Assembly: GCF_000006565.2 (NCBI RefSeq)
Contig: NC_031478.1
Coordinates: 1,409,874-1,473,873, forward strand
Length of the DNA: 64,000 nt
Source: Toxoplasma gondii ME49
Lineage: Eukaryota; Apicomplexa; Conoidasida; Eucoccidiorida; Sarcocystidae
Reading direction: 5' to 3'
Shown: positions 12,174 through 23,511 of the stretch, piece by piece
Numbering within the stretch: position 1 is the first letter of the stretch
Layout: each line of letters starts with the position of its first letter
The notes under the pieces: model-generated
Databases searched by the model: none
What the model saw: the letters and a program-made list of their open reading frames with translations, nothing else
Told to the model about the DNA's origin: nothing
Translations under genes and position numbers: made by a program

Positions 12174-13644
12174 CTAAAAAAGAACATCCACTGGCAGTTC
12201 CGGCGATGTGAAACTCGGCGGTGGATCCGTGGAAGAAACGAAGACGCAGAAAGGAATTGGTGAACGTTTCCCCTCACGCGCGTCGGGTCCTGTTCGACCT
12301 TTTGTTCCCCGCCATCTCGAAGTCCTGACAGCTACTGCTTGTTGCCTACGAATCTTCTGCATGTCCGAAGAAAGGTACAACACACTTCGGAGAAATACCT
12401 GTCTCCCAGACTCGTGCAAAAAAAGGAAAGCGAACTCTGTGCTTGCGTCCTTCCTTCTCGTGAGCAACAAGAGAAGCTCGAAACAACAGGAATGCTACCT
12501 CTCAGAAAAACGCAGAAGCCGGGGTGCCTTCCGCAGTTCTTGGTGGGGTGTACGAACATTTCGAACTGGGAAGTGATTAGGAAGGGCGTTTGGGCGGCTT
12601 TTCCTGAGTTTTCTCTCTTCTCCCCGCAAAAGTGCGTTCCTTTTCCCTTTGTTTCGCCTCAAGTTCTGTGTCGGCGAGTTCTGCCGTACTCATCCACCTT
12701 TGACGTGGTGTCTGCAAGCCGTTCTCTCTGTTTTCCCCTAAATTCCTCCCGTTGCTTCAGCTGCGACCGCGTGGGAACTTTTAACGGCAAAGAAAAGGAA
12801 AGAGACTCGATATGGCCGCTCTACAAAAACCTGAAGTGCTCGAGACAGGAGGCTTCTCCCAACAGTAGCGCCCAAAAGAAGAAAAGCGCGTCTGTCGGAA
12901 GAAACGACTGGCTACCAGAGAGTGCGACATGGCACCTGCTAAGGTGCTCTCGCAGCACGGTTCTTTGAGGTCAAGAAGAAACTCTACACGCTGAGAGAAA
13001 CAGGAACAACGACGAAGGCGAGATGGAAGAGCGCCAAGAGACGCGAAGCCGTCAAAATGGTTTTTTTCCACGCGTCAGCTCAGTTGGACTTCTTGGCAGG
13101 GAACCGCTAGCAGTTGCACTTTTCCAGTGCCGCGAATCTCAAGCGAAAAAAAGTTGTCCTGTCGCGTGACTCCCTTCTTTCCTTTCCTTCGGGGAGAGAC
13201 AGGTCGTTCGTATAAACACTCGACTCGCTGACTTTCTCGCTCCGAACTGTCCACGTCGATTCCACCGTTGTGTTCGCGTCTGCAAAAGCCGTCCGCCTCA
13301 AACCGGTTCCTCTCTTCGAGGAAGGCAAGCCCTCGCCAGACTGCCGAAACACGGCGTCTCCCCTCCCCTCCCGCCTCCCCGCTCGACACCGGATCTCCAG
13401 AAAATCCGTTTTGCGTTACTTGTCCATCTTCGCACCTGCGAAACGTATGCGCTACACCTCGACATCAACGACCCCCCCACACACACTCACATGCGCAGAC
13501 AGACGCTTGTGCAGATGCTCACATGAACGAGGTCTGAACCTCCCGGCGCGAGTGTCCATACACTGAGGGACGCAGTGGTCTGTGGCGCGGTGTGGACCGG
13601 TGGACGTCTTCGGTTCCGGGCAGTGTTTGGACGCGGGAGGTTCT

Positions 13645-14799
13645 TCAGTACTCCTTGTTGATGTCAAGAGGACGATTCGAGTAGATCTCCGGTACGTCGA
13701 TGTTGGAGAGACAGGAGACGCCGACAGCGGCCGTGACGGCGATCAGGAAGATGACAACAACTTGCGAGAGCATCGTCTGCAAAAGGAGAAAAGGACAAAC
13801 GTGGATGTGAAAGCGCGGGAGAGAAAGCGGCGACTGCCCGGGCGGGGAAACACCCCACCTCGCACTCGAGCAGAGGCTGGGGAGTCGGAACGACGGCACT
13901 AGTTTCTCGGAAAACACTGAGGGAAGAGAGGAAGAAAACATGCGGCACACTGGAACGAAGAACTTCTTCCTCGAGAGCGAAACGCTCTACAGAAAGCCAG
14001 ATGCGCGGGTGGGGAGACGAGGGCGACTTGCGCGACGAACGGCCGGTCTCAGAAGACCCCGTGAGAGAAGCAGAAAGAACCACGCGTCTTTCTCCAGAGA
14101 ACAGAGTCCAGAAGAAAAGGAGAGAAGAGACAGAACGAACCGCATTACAGCACGCAACGCGAACCTCGAAAAGCCGCGAGAGCCGTCAACTCCGGAGATC
14201 GACTCACGGAGAGGAAGCCGCCCGCGACGAAGACAAAAAGATGGGCGTGAAGAAAGCACCGAAAACGCGCTCTCACCCCGCAAAACAAAGCAAGCAAATA
14301 GCAGAGAAAGAAAGTCGCCGAAAGCCATGAGAAAAGTTCGCAAAAAAGCAAAAGGCCGATATGTCCAGACAGAGAAACACTCATCGACAGGAGACACAGA
14401 CTTCACCTACACGTACCCCGGACATTTCCCTCTGCAAACGAAAGTGTTTACCTTTATCTACACATGCCAGCAGACAGATACATACAAATATATATATATA
14501 TATAAATAGGTACAAGTATATTTACAAATATGTATACGCATCCGTGTGTATGTTTATCCTGTTGTCAGACGAAAAGACCTGACGAGCTGCTTGTTCTCGT
14601 CTCCACGTACAGAAGTGACATATTTGAATGTCGGTTCCGCGGTCGGGCCTGCCTCGGTGTCTTGAGCAGAGACGGAGGAGAGGGAGAGAAGGCAGAGGAG
14701 GAACAGAGAAGAAAATCGAAGGAGACTCTTGCGCGTCGCGGGAACGGCAGAGACTCGCCGCTGTCTCTGGGGACCGGCCGCCGAGGAGAGAAACGACAT
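13645..14799 (-). CDS. Short single-pass secretory-pathway membrane protein (possible V-ATPase accessory-like)
   Basis: Two exons on the minus strand, 14611-14799 and 13645-13776, with a strong GTACGT donor and a pyrimidine-rich acceptor, both phase 0, giving 106 residues. Residues 1-45 form a signal peptide with a long basic n-region and the core LLRFSSLFLLCLLSLSSVSA. A short acidic luminal segment follows. A transmembrane helix (about 66-83, VVVIFLIAVTAAVGVSCL) leads into a 23-residue tail, SNIDVPEIYSNRPLDINKEY at its end. The layout and tail recall the C-terminus of ATP6AP2 (renin receptor), which also has a terminal helix then an N-M-D...I-Y tail, so a role in V-ATPase assembly is a tentative inference. 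The intron is 834 bp; a possible extra exon near 14220-14280 did not fit the phases and was left out. Confidence 0.6.
14488..14535. repeat. TA-rich microsatellite in the intron of the small secretory-protein gene
   Basis: ACAAATATATATA / ATAGGTACAAGTATAT units lie between the two exons of the minus-strand gene. Confidence 0.7.
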
Positions 14800-16930
14800 G
14801 TTTTGGACACGCAGAAAGAGAAAAGGGAGGATGGAAGACGAGACAAACGAGGAGAAAGACGACTGAGAGAGGACGAGAGGAGCTCTGAAGGGTGCCACGA
14901 AGCACAGGAAGAGGACAGTGGAGCTCAGGCGGGGGCCGACTTCCCCGGCAGAGGAGACTGAAAGACAGAGAAGAAGCGAACAGACTTGAAGAGGGAAGAC
15001 AGGTGAAGAAAGAAAAGAAACAAGAGAGTCTCGCCGTTCTGTTGGTGAAGAGGAAATCTGTCTACCAGCAACAGAGCGCAGTGGTGAGGAAAACCGGGAA
15101 GGAGCCCCAGAGACGAAAAAGCTGAAAAGCAGGCGAGACGCTCTTCTCCACGTTCGGTCAGGGCTAAGAAAACCACAAGCTGAGAAGAACAGAACGAGGC
15201 TGCAGTCCACGGAGACAGTGCGGGGACGGAATTGGAAAGAGAGGAACAGCAACTAGGCCGAGGAAAACTTCTGCAGCAGAGGAGCGGGGTGGAGCGCGAG
15301 CCCAGCAGACACGCCAGGGCGTTTGCGGACAGAACGGAAGCCACAGGATGGTGCGTGCTACGAAAAAAAGTACGCGGACTGTTTGGGGATCGCTTTCGCG
15401 ACTCTCTCCTAGAGAACTCCCTCCTCGTGACCAGAAAATGCAGCGGCGCGCAAGGCCGTTCAAACACGCGGCCGACACTGAGACAGAACGAGAGCCGTTC
15501 GAACGCTTGCGTTGCTTCTCTCACCAAAACAAAGCTGGCGAGTCTGCCTCACTCGCAAACACTGCAAACAGAAGAGAAGATTCTTCCTCTCCTCTCCCTT
15601 TCTTCCCCTGGGAGGACGCGCTAGCGAGCGGGTAGCTGCGGAGAGAAGATCACACCAGCGTTTCGTGGAACGCACGCTGCAACTTTGTCTGTTGCATGTC
15701 GGAGTTCCGCAGAAGGCCTTTTCTCGCATTCTACACACCGGGTCTCCCCTTCTGCGATGTGTGGAGAAGACGTTCATCGCGCTCAGCGGAAAAGAAAGAA
15801 CGCGTCGTCCCTCCTGGAAGAACGCGAGCTGGCTCCTCGGCCGGGTTCGGCTTATGTTCGGAGAATCGAACCGGCTGCTGTAGTGTGTGCGTGGTTCGTC
15901 GATGCTGTTTCCCGCGCCAGCTCGCGGAAAGGCGGAAAGAGGCGGAGAAGAGGACAACCGGGAGAAGAGCAGCGTCAGACGACTATAGAGAGGAGATTGT
16001 GAGAGAAAAGAGAGAGGAAGAGAAGGGGACAATCGAGACAGTCGAGGCGACCTCGTTGCTTGGAGGAACCTCTCGTACAGCCAGCGCAGTTCATCGCCAG
16101 CTGCGACTCCGCAGCCTGCAAGACGCGAGAGGAGAAAAGCGGAAAAAGATATCGGGGCAATCGCGAGGGAAAAGCATTCATCGAGGACGAAGAAGCGAGG
16201 GCAGGGAAATGTTGCGTGTCTCTGCCCCGTGAAGTCAGTGTGCTGTAGCCCGTGAAACAAACTGAGGGTATCCAGTGAGGTTTTCGTACTCACGAGTGCT
16301 GGATCTCCGTCTTATCGATTGCGAGAAGTCGAAAGACACCCGAGTGTTGTGCACATGCGTTTCACTGGGCGTGTCCGCTCTATGCGACTTAAAACCTCAT
16401 TTGATTTGTCACCGATTCGTCTTCCTCCTCCCTCTCGGTTCGAGGGCTCGCTCTGCTTCAGCGTGAGGCCTGAGGGAACTCCTTGGTTCCGCACTCACTT
16501 GAGAAGAGCACTCGAAGAGCAGTCTGCCGTTCTGTCGTTTTCAAAAGAAGAGCTGTGGCGCTTCGCCGCCCTTCCTCTGCAGTCCTGCGCTCTGCAGGCA
16601 GCGACAACACAAACGGTGTTCTCGTCTCCACGACGGAGCATCCCGTGGCTGCCTCCTCACCCGTAAAAATTCAGTTAGACTGCTCACACACTCAAGAAGA
16701 AGGGAGTTCACTCGCCTAGAGCGGCTGTCCATCATCGGCTGCGAGTCGACTAGGTAGACCCCGTGGAAGTCTAGGCATTGTCTGTACGGATCTCTGTATG
16801 TCGGCGGCTTTGGGTGGCTTGTGTGTACGTCGACGATGAACCTAGTGAGGGCGAACGCGCAAGCGACGAAAGTTTCGTGGATCGTTCAGAGCCTGCCTTT
16901 CAGTGACTGGGTTTGAGTTCGCGAACCATC
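14800..16930. other. Divergent promoter region between the small secretory-protein gene and the SNase gene
   Basis: Head-to-head spacer of about 2.1 kb. Overlapping open frames occur on both strands (for example 15460-16293 minus and 15232-15635 plus) but none has splice-consistent or domain support. The plus strand is purine-rich at 14690-15260, consistent with the 5' leader of the minus-strand gene. I see no gene. Confidence 0.55.
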
Positions 16931-19219
16931 ATGGGGTGTACAGAGTCGAAGGCGAAGGAACCGCGAGGCTGCCGGCGGCAAGACTCTATAACAGCTCCGG
17001 AGAAGCACGTACCTGCGCCGTTCTGTCTGCCTTTCTCTCCTCAAGACTTTTACACCGGCGCAGAACTTCTTTCGACCGAAGCAGACATCGGAGACGCCAT
17101 CCTCGATCACCAGCTGTGCATTGTGGGCCGTTGCGTAAATGTCAGTGACGGCGACTCCATTCGAGTGAGGTGAGGACGGCATCCTGGAAGTCTTCCATAA
17201 AAGATTAGCGAGATCTCGGCGGATTCGCACCTTCGAGAATGCCTCGCGAGCCGCTCCCCGGGCGTTCTGAACATGTCTGTCCAGAACGAGACGTGTCTCC
17301 TGGGCGCGCTTTAACAGAGTCCCCTGTACATACATAGATGCACATAGGTCTATTTCTCTGTGAATGCATATTCCAGCATGCCACCAGCCCAGCATGTAGT
17401 GTCGAACCAACTCTGCCCATCGATTCGCGCGCGCCTGTAACTGCGCGTACGCGTCTGCTGTTTTCCATTTGCATCCCGACTGCGCTGCAGACACATTCCG
17501 AAAGGGCACACGCTGTACCCTTTGCGTGCGCCTCGGAAGCGGGGAGAAACGCGGGAGCCGGTGCGAGAGCCGAGCGACGAGGAAGACCCGAGCAAATGCT
17601 GGAAAGGGAAGCTAACCGAGAACACGATTCGCATTCGCCTCTACGGAATCGACGCGCCTGAAACGGCCAAGTTCGGAAACCCTGGACAGCCGTTTGCCCA
17701 GGTGCGGGAAACGAACGCGGAAAACAGCACTGACAGAGCCCACGAATCAACCGGGAGGGAAAGGGGAAAGTGACGCTGAGAGAAGAGGTGCCTTCGCCTG
17801 CGTGGTGGTTGCTCTAGAAGCCTTTGCTCGCGCGAGAGTGTCTCGTGTGCCACCGCGCGGCGCGAGTTGGGACCGGAGCAACAGCGAAAAACTGTTCCTC
17901 ACATTGCCGGATTTTCAGTTGGCGAACGTTTTCTGCCTCGTTGTCCGTGCATGCGTTTCGACGGTTCTCCTGTTTCCTCCGGGGTTTTCAGGAAGCTAAA
18001 CACTTCGTTACCCAGCGGCTGCTGCACAAAGTTGTGTACGTGAAATGCCTGGCCAAAGACCAGTACGGCCGCCTGCTCGCTCGCGTGTTGATTCCTCGTC
18101 CCGACGGCCTCAGTCACGCGCTCTTTCGAGGTGTCAGTGACGCCAAAGAGGGCGAGGTGCGAGAGCCATGCGACGAGAAAGTGGACGACAGAGACCGGTT
18201 CATCATCTGTCTGATGCGCATCATGCTTTGCCGCCCGGTGAAAGGCGTGAGGCAATCCAAGAAAGACCCTGTGCAAGGTGCCCCCTCGTGGTGGTGCGAC
18301 GATGTGTGCGAAGAACTCCTGATGGAGGGTCTGGCGTGTCTCTACAGGTAAGGGAATGTGAAACCGAAACAAACGAAACGGAGAGTGCCGGACTCTCATA
18401 TACTTCTGTGCAGGCGTGTTTGCTGGTACAGGGAGACACAGGGTTCCAACCAAGAAGAGATGCCGACAAGGAATTCGACACAACTTCTGCACGGTTCTTA
18501 TATATTTCTATTTGGACATGTGCAGTCATGTGTTGTGTAGGTTCGCAACTTTTACATCTTCTGTTGTTGGGTGTGCGTTCTGAACGCGACTGCATGCTTT
18601 CAACACCGACGACCGTGTATGGCAATCCAACGATGACTCCTCGATCTGCGTCGCGGTCTGTGGTTTGCTTCACAGAGGCCGAGGGGCAGACTACTGTGAC
18701 CAGCGTCCGTTGTTGGCGAATTTGGAGTCGAGGGCAAAAGAGCAGAAGCTCGGCTTGTGGAGCGCAGAAGACGGGGAGTTGCAGTTGCCGGGGGAGTACA
18801 AGAAGTCGACTCGTGCCGGACTTCTGGCGCCTGAAGCCGACAACGACGCATGTTCCAACCGCCGAGGCAGTCGGTCCCGGCGCAGGAAGTCTAGATCGCG
18901 TTCCCCCTCCCCTGCAGGCAGCGCTGCAGATGCAGAGTGCTTCACAAAAAATGCTGGAGAAAACGGGAGAGAAGACACACGACAAGCCGGGCCAAAGGAA
19001 GCAGAGGAGCCAGTCGCGGAGATCCGGCCCAAAAGTCGTCGGGGAGGCAGAGGCGGCCGCAGCCGCAGCAAATCTCGAAACCGCGGGGAGAAAAAGGACG
19101 AAGAGCGCGACGAAGAAGCCGACTTCGAATGTACTGCGCAGCAACACGGGAGAAAAAAGAAACGCAACAGGAAACGGCGGGCGTCCGCAGAGCCCTCAGA
19201 ATACGTAGAAAGCTCGTAA
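16931..19219 (+). CDS. Staphylococcal nuclease (SNase/TNase) domain protein with an N-terminal acylation motif
   Basis: Four exons, 16931-17169, 17491-17701, 17992-18347 and 18676-19219, phases matching, 449 residues. The SNase fold is read from VSDGDSIRVRHIPKG (about 71-85, the D-G-D-S/T calcium site spliced across exons 1/2), IRLYGIDAPETAK (about 126-138, carrying the catalytic R, D and E equivalents) and YGRLLARVL (about 174-182, the second catalytic Arg). All expected active-site residues are present, so it should be a metal-dependent phosphodiesterase. The protein starts MGCTESK: Gly2 and Cys3 form a classic myristoylation plus palmitoylation signal, suggesting membrane anchoring. The last about 110 residues are Arg/Ser- and Lys-rich, including RKKKRNRKRR, as in RNA-binding or nuclear-localised proteins. 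A large acidic insert lies between the second active-site block and the C-terminal helices. The ATG at 16931 is preferred because it gives the acylation motif. Confidence 0.87.
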
Positions 19220-22200
19220 CTTAGGCTTGGGGCAAACACAGACACACGAGTCAAAGACGGCTTCCAATACGAAGGATATACAGTTTAGAAAAAGTAGTGC
19301 ATAGGCGCGCAGGAATCATACTAGAGAGAGGATGTGTATCAGGGTCCGACACTTGAAGTCGACCTGCCTCTTCGTGCGAGTTTTTATGCGGATAATGCAA
19401 ATCTGGCCGCTTCCCAGATGGACTGCCGTTTTTCGTGCGGCGATCTTGGAGGGCGCAGTTCCTTCTGTCCGTGTAGTAAATACGAGGTTGGTAAAACAGG
19501 GCATCTGTCTCTCTCAGGGTAGGGTATGCGAATTCCGATCTCGTTTCGTGTGGACTTTTAGAGGGTGCCATTTGGCAGAGCTGGCAGAGTGCAGCCAGCG
19601 AATTCGTGGCGATTTTTAACAGGAATGCGTTGCTGGCATTCCTTCACTCATCTTCGGTGCAACAGTTCCCTGTAGAGTCCTTACAACAGAGACAAATGGG
19701 CCTCGACGCCATTTTCCGTTGCTCCGATTTTCGCCTCGCTATCCAGGCGAAGGGAACTTGTTCCCTGTGTTCTCTGTCGCGCCCGAGCTGTTCCCCATTT
19801 CTCACAGGACTCACCGTTACGGCTGTCTCGTTACAGGGTGCCTGGATGGTATTTTCTAGCTCGTGTGCGGTATTGGAGGAAATTCCGTACAAAACGCTTT
19901 ACTGCAGAACTCATCCAGTGGCGTGTGCTACTCATCAACAAATGAGGAAAAGGTCAACACTTTAAGCAAGGTGTTCTGGTCTCTGGAGGGTTCGTTGCCT
20001 CACGTTTTCCGGAGCTGGAAGTCTTGCGGGAGCGCGCAGAACGGCTTTGCAGAAATCGTGCGTTCCCCGTTACATTTCGTTTTGCGCATGCTCGACTGAA
20101 AGGCTTACAGAAAAAGGGTTTGTGTGCGTCACGAGCGAAGTTGCTGCGATCTGTCGCTTGTCGAGGCTACAGGAAAGTCTAATGGAAACGAATTACGCGT
20201 GAAAAAACGAGGTTTTTTCTGATAGCTCAAAACGTGTGCATGGTCTTACCATACCGCACACACAGTGTCGCGGACCCTGGTCCGCTTCCCGTGAACGTTT
20301 TCTGGATGTACGATTTATCTTATATTCCCGGTTTGCGATTTGCGCATGACAAACGCGGCTTCCGAGAACCACCGCCTTGGCAACTACATCAGTCTTGTTA
20401 ATCTTTGTTCCGTCTTCAGTGACGCCACCCAAAACGTCCACGGTTGTGTTCCCAACTGGCACGACTTTTTCTTCAGAAGAATTGTCTAACTTGGGAAACG
20501 AAGCGTTCACTGAAAAGAAATGCCAGGATGACATATCGGGTTTTTCTCGAAAACAAACTAGGTCCACACTTTCATCTCTGTTTTTTGGCCGGTGTCTGCG
20601 CGAAACCAAGCAGGGTCTTTTTAAAATGGAAAGCGCGAACCGCAGATATACTCCGTGTGGAGGAGACAGAAAAGCAACGCACTCAGAGAGCTCTTACAAA
20701 GTTGCCAGTCTGTTGCGTTCTTCTCTTTATATAATGATCAGTACTGGGGCTGCATCAACTTGCCATCGAGTGCTTCTGGTAGTTTATTTATGAGATTTGG
20801 AAGAGCGAGTGGTTAGGAAAGGCGCGAGGTAGTCCTTGACACTGAATCCATCAGTGTGAACTGTATCGTTATTTTGCAGATGTTTACACAGTTTTGAATG
20901 GGAGGTAGGGAGTAAACTGTTTCCAGAGGGTCACGACCCTGCTCACGTATTGCAGCTGACGGTGAACTGTGGCGCCTAACTGGATGTTGCTCAACAACAA
21001 CGGAGTGTGCATGTAGACAGCTGTGTTGTGTTTCGTGGAGAATCTCAGAAAGTCAAGTTGGTTGTGTCTATGTGACTCGCTGCCTACTTGGCATCAGACG
21101 AGTATTGTTCACCAAGACTACCGAGAAATCGGTGACATTCTAGAACGGATAATCACCTTGTTGAGCGCGGATACTCGCACTCTTACCATACGCTACAAAG
21201 AAGCCTCCCCTCCGGTCCTGTGAGGAGCAGTGTAAGCATGCCAACGCACGGAAGATGGCTGTTTCCCCCCCCCCCCCCGTCCTCTCTTAAGAGAAGGTAA
21301 CTCTCGCTGTGTCTCACCTCCGGCAAACATCACCGGGAGCTTGGGAATATCGGCCTAGATTTGTTGTCTTGTCTCCCGCGTTTCACACAAATGCAAAGCC
21401 AACGTGTCTCTCCCCGTTGTGTACTCCGTCCCGCCTACCAGCTTCTTTTTCTCACCCTTTTGTAAAAAGACTTTCGGCGCCTCTTGGGGAATCATGTTCA
21501 CTGACAGACCGTGAATCCATGATTTGTGAGGACGAAATGTACGAGTACCCCAAACGAGAAGGACTGGGGATACGGTCAACGTCTGCGAAAACACTGAAAA
21601 AGCATGACTGTTGAATTTGTGGCTAGATGCTTCTTCCTAGGCGTGACATTGAGGGACGTTCCACCCGGCAAAATTACCGAAGGCGTCGAAGCTGTCTGTA
21701 GGCACCCGAACCTCGAAAGCTTACCGCTTGTACGTTTACCAGCGAAAACGGCACTTGTTCGAAGCAGCCGCGCTACACCTCGCTCGAAGCTTCGCACTCT
21801 GTGAATTGATGCGCCCGTTTCTTTGACAAAGTGTGGAGGAAAGACAGTAACACGTCCCGATAAGACCTAATAGAATGTTCCTTTGTATTCACTCAATATT
21901 ATGCGGTTGACGGACAGGAGTGTAATAAAGAGGCGTCCGTGTCTTCCTTCTGACGGGAGACAGGTCTTCCAACCTCGGATACTTTATGGAAGCTCAGCCT
22001 TAACAACACATTGCTCGACAGACGCGGCAGTACAAGTCCCCTAAACGGAAGCGTCCAGACAAATTTGTTGCCGTGAAATCGGAGCCAAACAGGGACTGCA
22101 CTTAAAAGTAGCATAGCACAGGCCGGAATGAACTCTGTTTTCAGAAACACTTTACACTGGGTGTTATGCGGGAGAAAAACTCCCTAACCTACACGTGTAC

Positions 22201-23511
22201 TTCGTGATCATAATGATGGGGCGAGAAGGGAAGGGCGTTTCAATGAAAAGGCATGTCATTTACTTTGCGTTCGACAACTGGTTACACTCTTTTCATGGCC
22301 TTTGTTAGCGGATTCACTCTACCACAGGCGACCGACCCTACATATATATATATATATAACATTCACTCCTTTGTTTCGTCAAAGTATCACAAGTCTGTTT
22401 TCCTGATGGAAAGAGGACACTTGGGTACCGTAGTGGAGAGAAAAGTCCGGTCTGCAGAAAGGCGTCTCACGGAGTTTGCCTGCTCCTGATCCAGGCCCCC
22501 TTTGACGTGAGGCGAAAGAGTTTTTCAGGGCGTCAAGGCGAAGATGTGTGGAAGCACGGAATCACCGCGTTTGTCGATTTCCGAAGCACTTGAGAAGCGT
22601 TTCTCGGCTTCGCGCAGTGGGAAGATGGGAAGAGACAGCTGAGAGAGAGACCGGCTCAGAGCAAGGAACTCACTCCCGGCTTAAAGTATCCGATAAGGGC
22701 GAGATAAAGAGAGCTTGATTCGCAGAGGGGAGCGGCAGGTTCGCCTTTCAGTTCCGGCAGCGAAAGTCCACGTCTGGCGACCGCAGATTTGTTTCAGGAG
22801 GAAAGAAACGAGGAAAGGCGACTCTCTGAAAGAAGTCGAATTCTTCAGCAACGCAAGCAGCCCCCCCACCCCAGCCCCCCGGTGCTCCTCCTCTCTCCCC
22901 CTGCACTCTTGTCAACGGAGAAGAGACGTTTTTTTTCTTGAGTGTCTTCTATGCAGAAAGCACTATTCGTTGAGGAAAACGAGACTTCTGGTCGACAAAG
23001 AAATATTCTTCCTGAATTGACTCGCAAAGAACGCAAGAAAAAGGCGCAGCAGCAGCTCGACGGCAGCTCGACGGCGAGGTCACCGAGACGCAGAGCCTTG
23101 TATCCAGAGACCGACAAGACACACCCTCCTGGAAGTTTTTGTTTTTGCGTTTTTTCTTTTGTCAGTTGTCTCCTTCTCCAAGTGCTCAACTCTTCGTTAC
23201 TTTTGCTACAAGTTTGCCGTCCCTAGTCGCCCTTTGCTGTCTTCATTGTCCGCCTCTCTCTGACTCGTTGTCTTGCTCTTAAGATCTCGGTTTTGAATAG
23301 CCACAAGACGGGCGGAGTCTCTCTTTCGATGTTACGTCCAGACTTTCGATTTGGCTCTTGCTTCCCTCCAGTCTGAAACCTTTCTCCTTCTCTCTGTTCT
23401 CACCGGTTGTCTTTTCTGCGGTGGAACTGTGGATTCTGCGGATGAGCCCTGCGTGCGACCCCGAGTGCTGCGGTCCCTCCGTTCGACTTTTCCTCTCTGC
23501 GGAGAGGCACA
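19220..23511. other. Gene-poor spacer of 4.3 kb
   Basis: Between about 19250 and 22500 open frames are short and scattered and the sequence looks less GC-rich than the flanking exons. The longest frame (20193-20609, minus, 138 codons, several N-glycosylation sequons) has no clear ATG start or splice support. A C14 run lies at 21265-21278. From about 22500 to 23511 the sequence is purine/pyrimidine-skewed and probably holds the promoter and leader of the next gene. No transposon termini or open reverse-transcriptase/transposase frame were seen. Confidence 0.5.
21265..21278. repeat. Homopolymer C14
   Basis: Fourteen consecutive C residues on the plus strand within the gene-poor spacer. This is a candidate slippage or assembly-length-error site. 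Confidence 0.85.

Larger units (their letters stand above)
9707..13644. other. Spacer of about 3.9 kb between two minus-strand genes
   Basis: Contains the promoter and 5' leader of the CREST-like gene (left) and the 3' flank of the small secretory-protein gene (right). A GTGTACATACACC motif lies about 1.1 kb upstream of the CREST-like start codon. Open frames at 10393-11157 (-) and 13075-13389 (-) lack ATG starts in frame or consistent splicing. One exon-like segment (11906-12173, minus) is listed separately. Confidence 0.5.

Noticed and set aside
14220..14285. Possible middle exon of the small secretory-protein gene (VFVAGGFLS frame)
   Set aside because: No acceptor gives a phase compatible with both neighbouring exons, and direct joining of the two flanking exons gives a clean signal peptide plus one helix.
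20795..20870. tRNA-like D-loop string (GCGAGTGGTTAGGAAAGGCGCG)
   Set aside because: No matching acceptor stem, anticodon stem or T-loop (GGTTCGAATCC-type) follows at the right distance.
19250..22500. Mitochondrial (NUMT) or retroelement origin of the gene-poor region
   Set aside because: I could not recognise cytochrome, rRNA-fragment, reverse-transcriptase or terminal-repeat sequence by eye; only a database search could decide.
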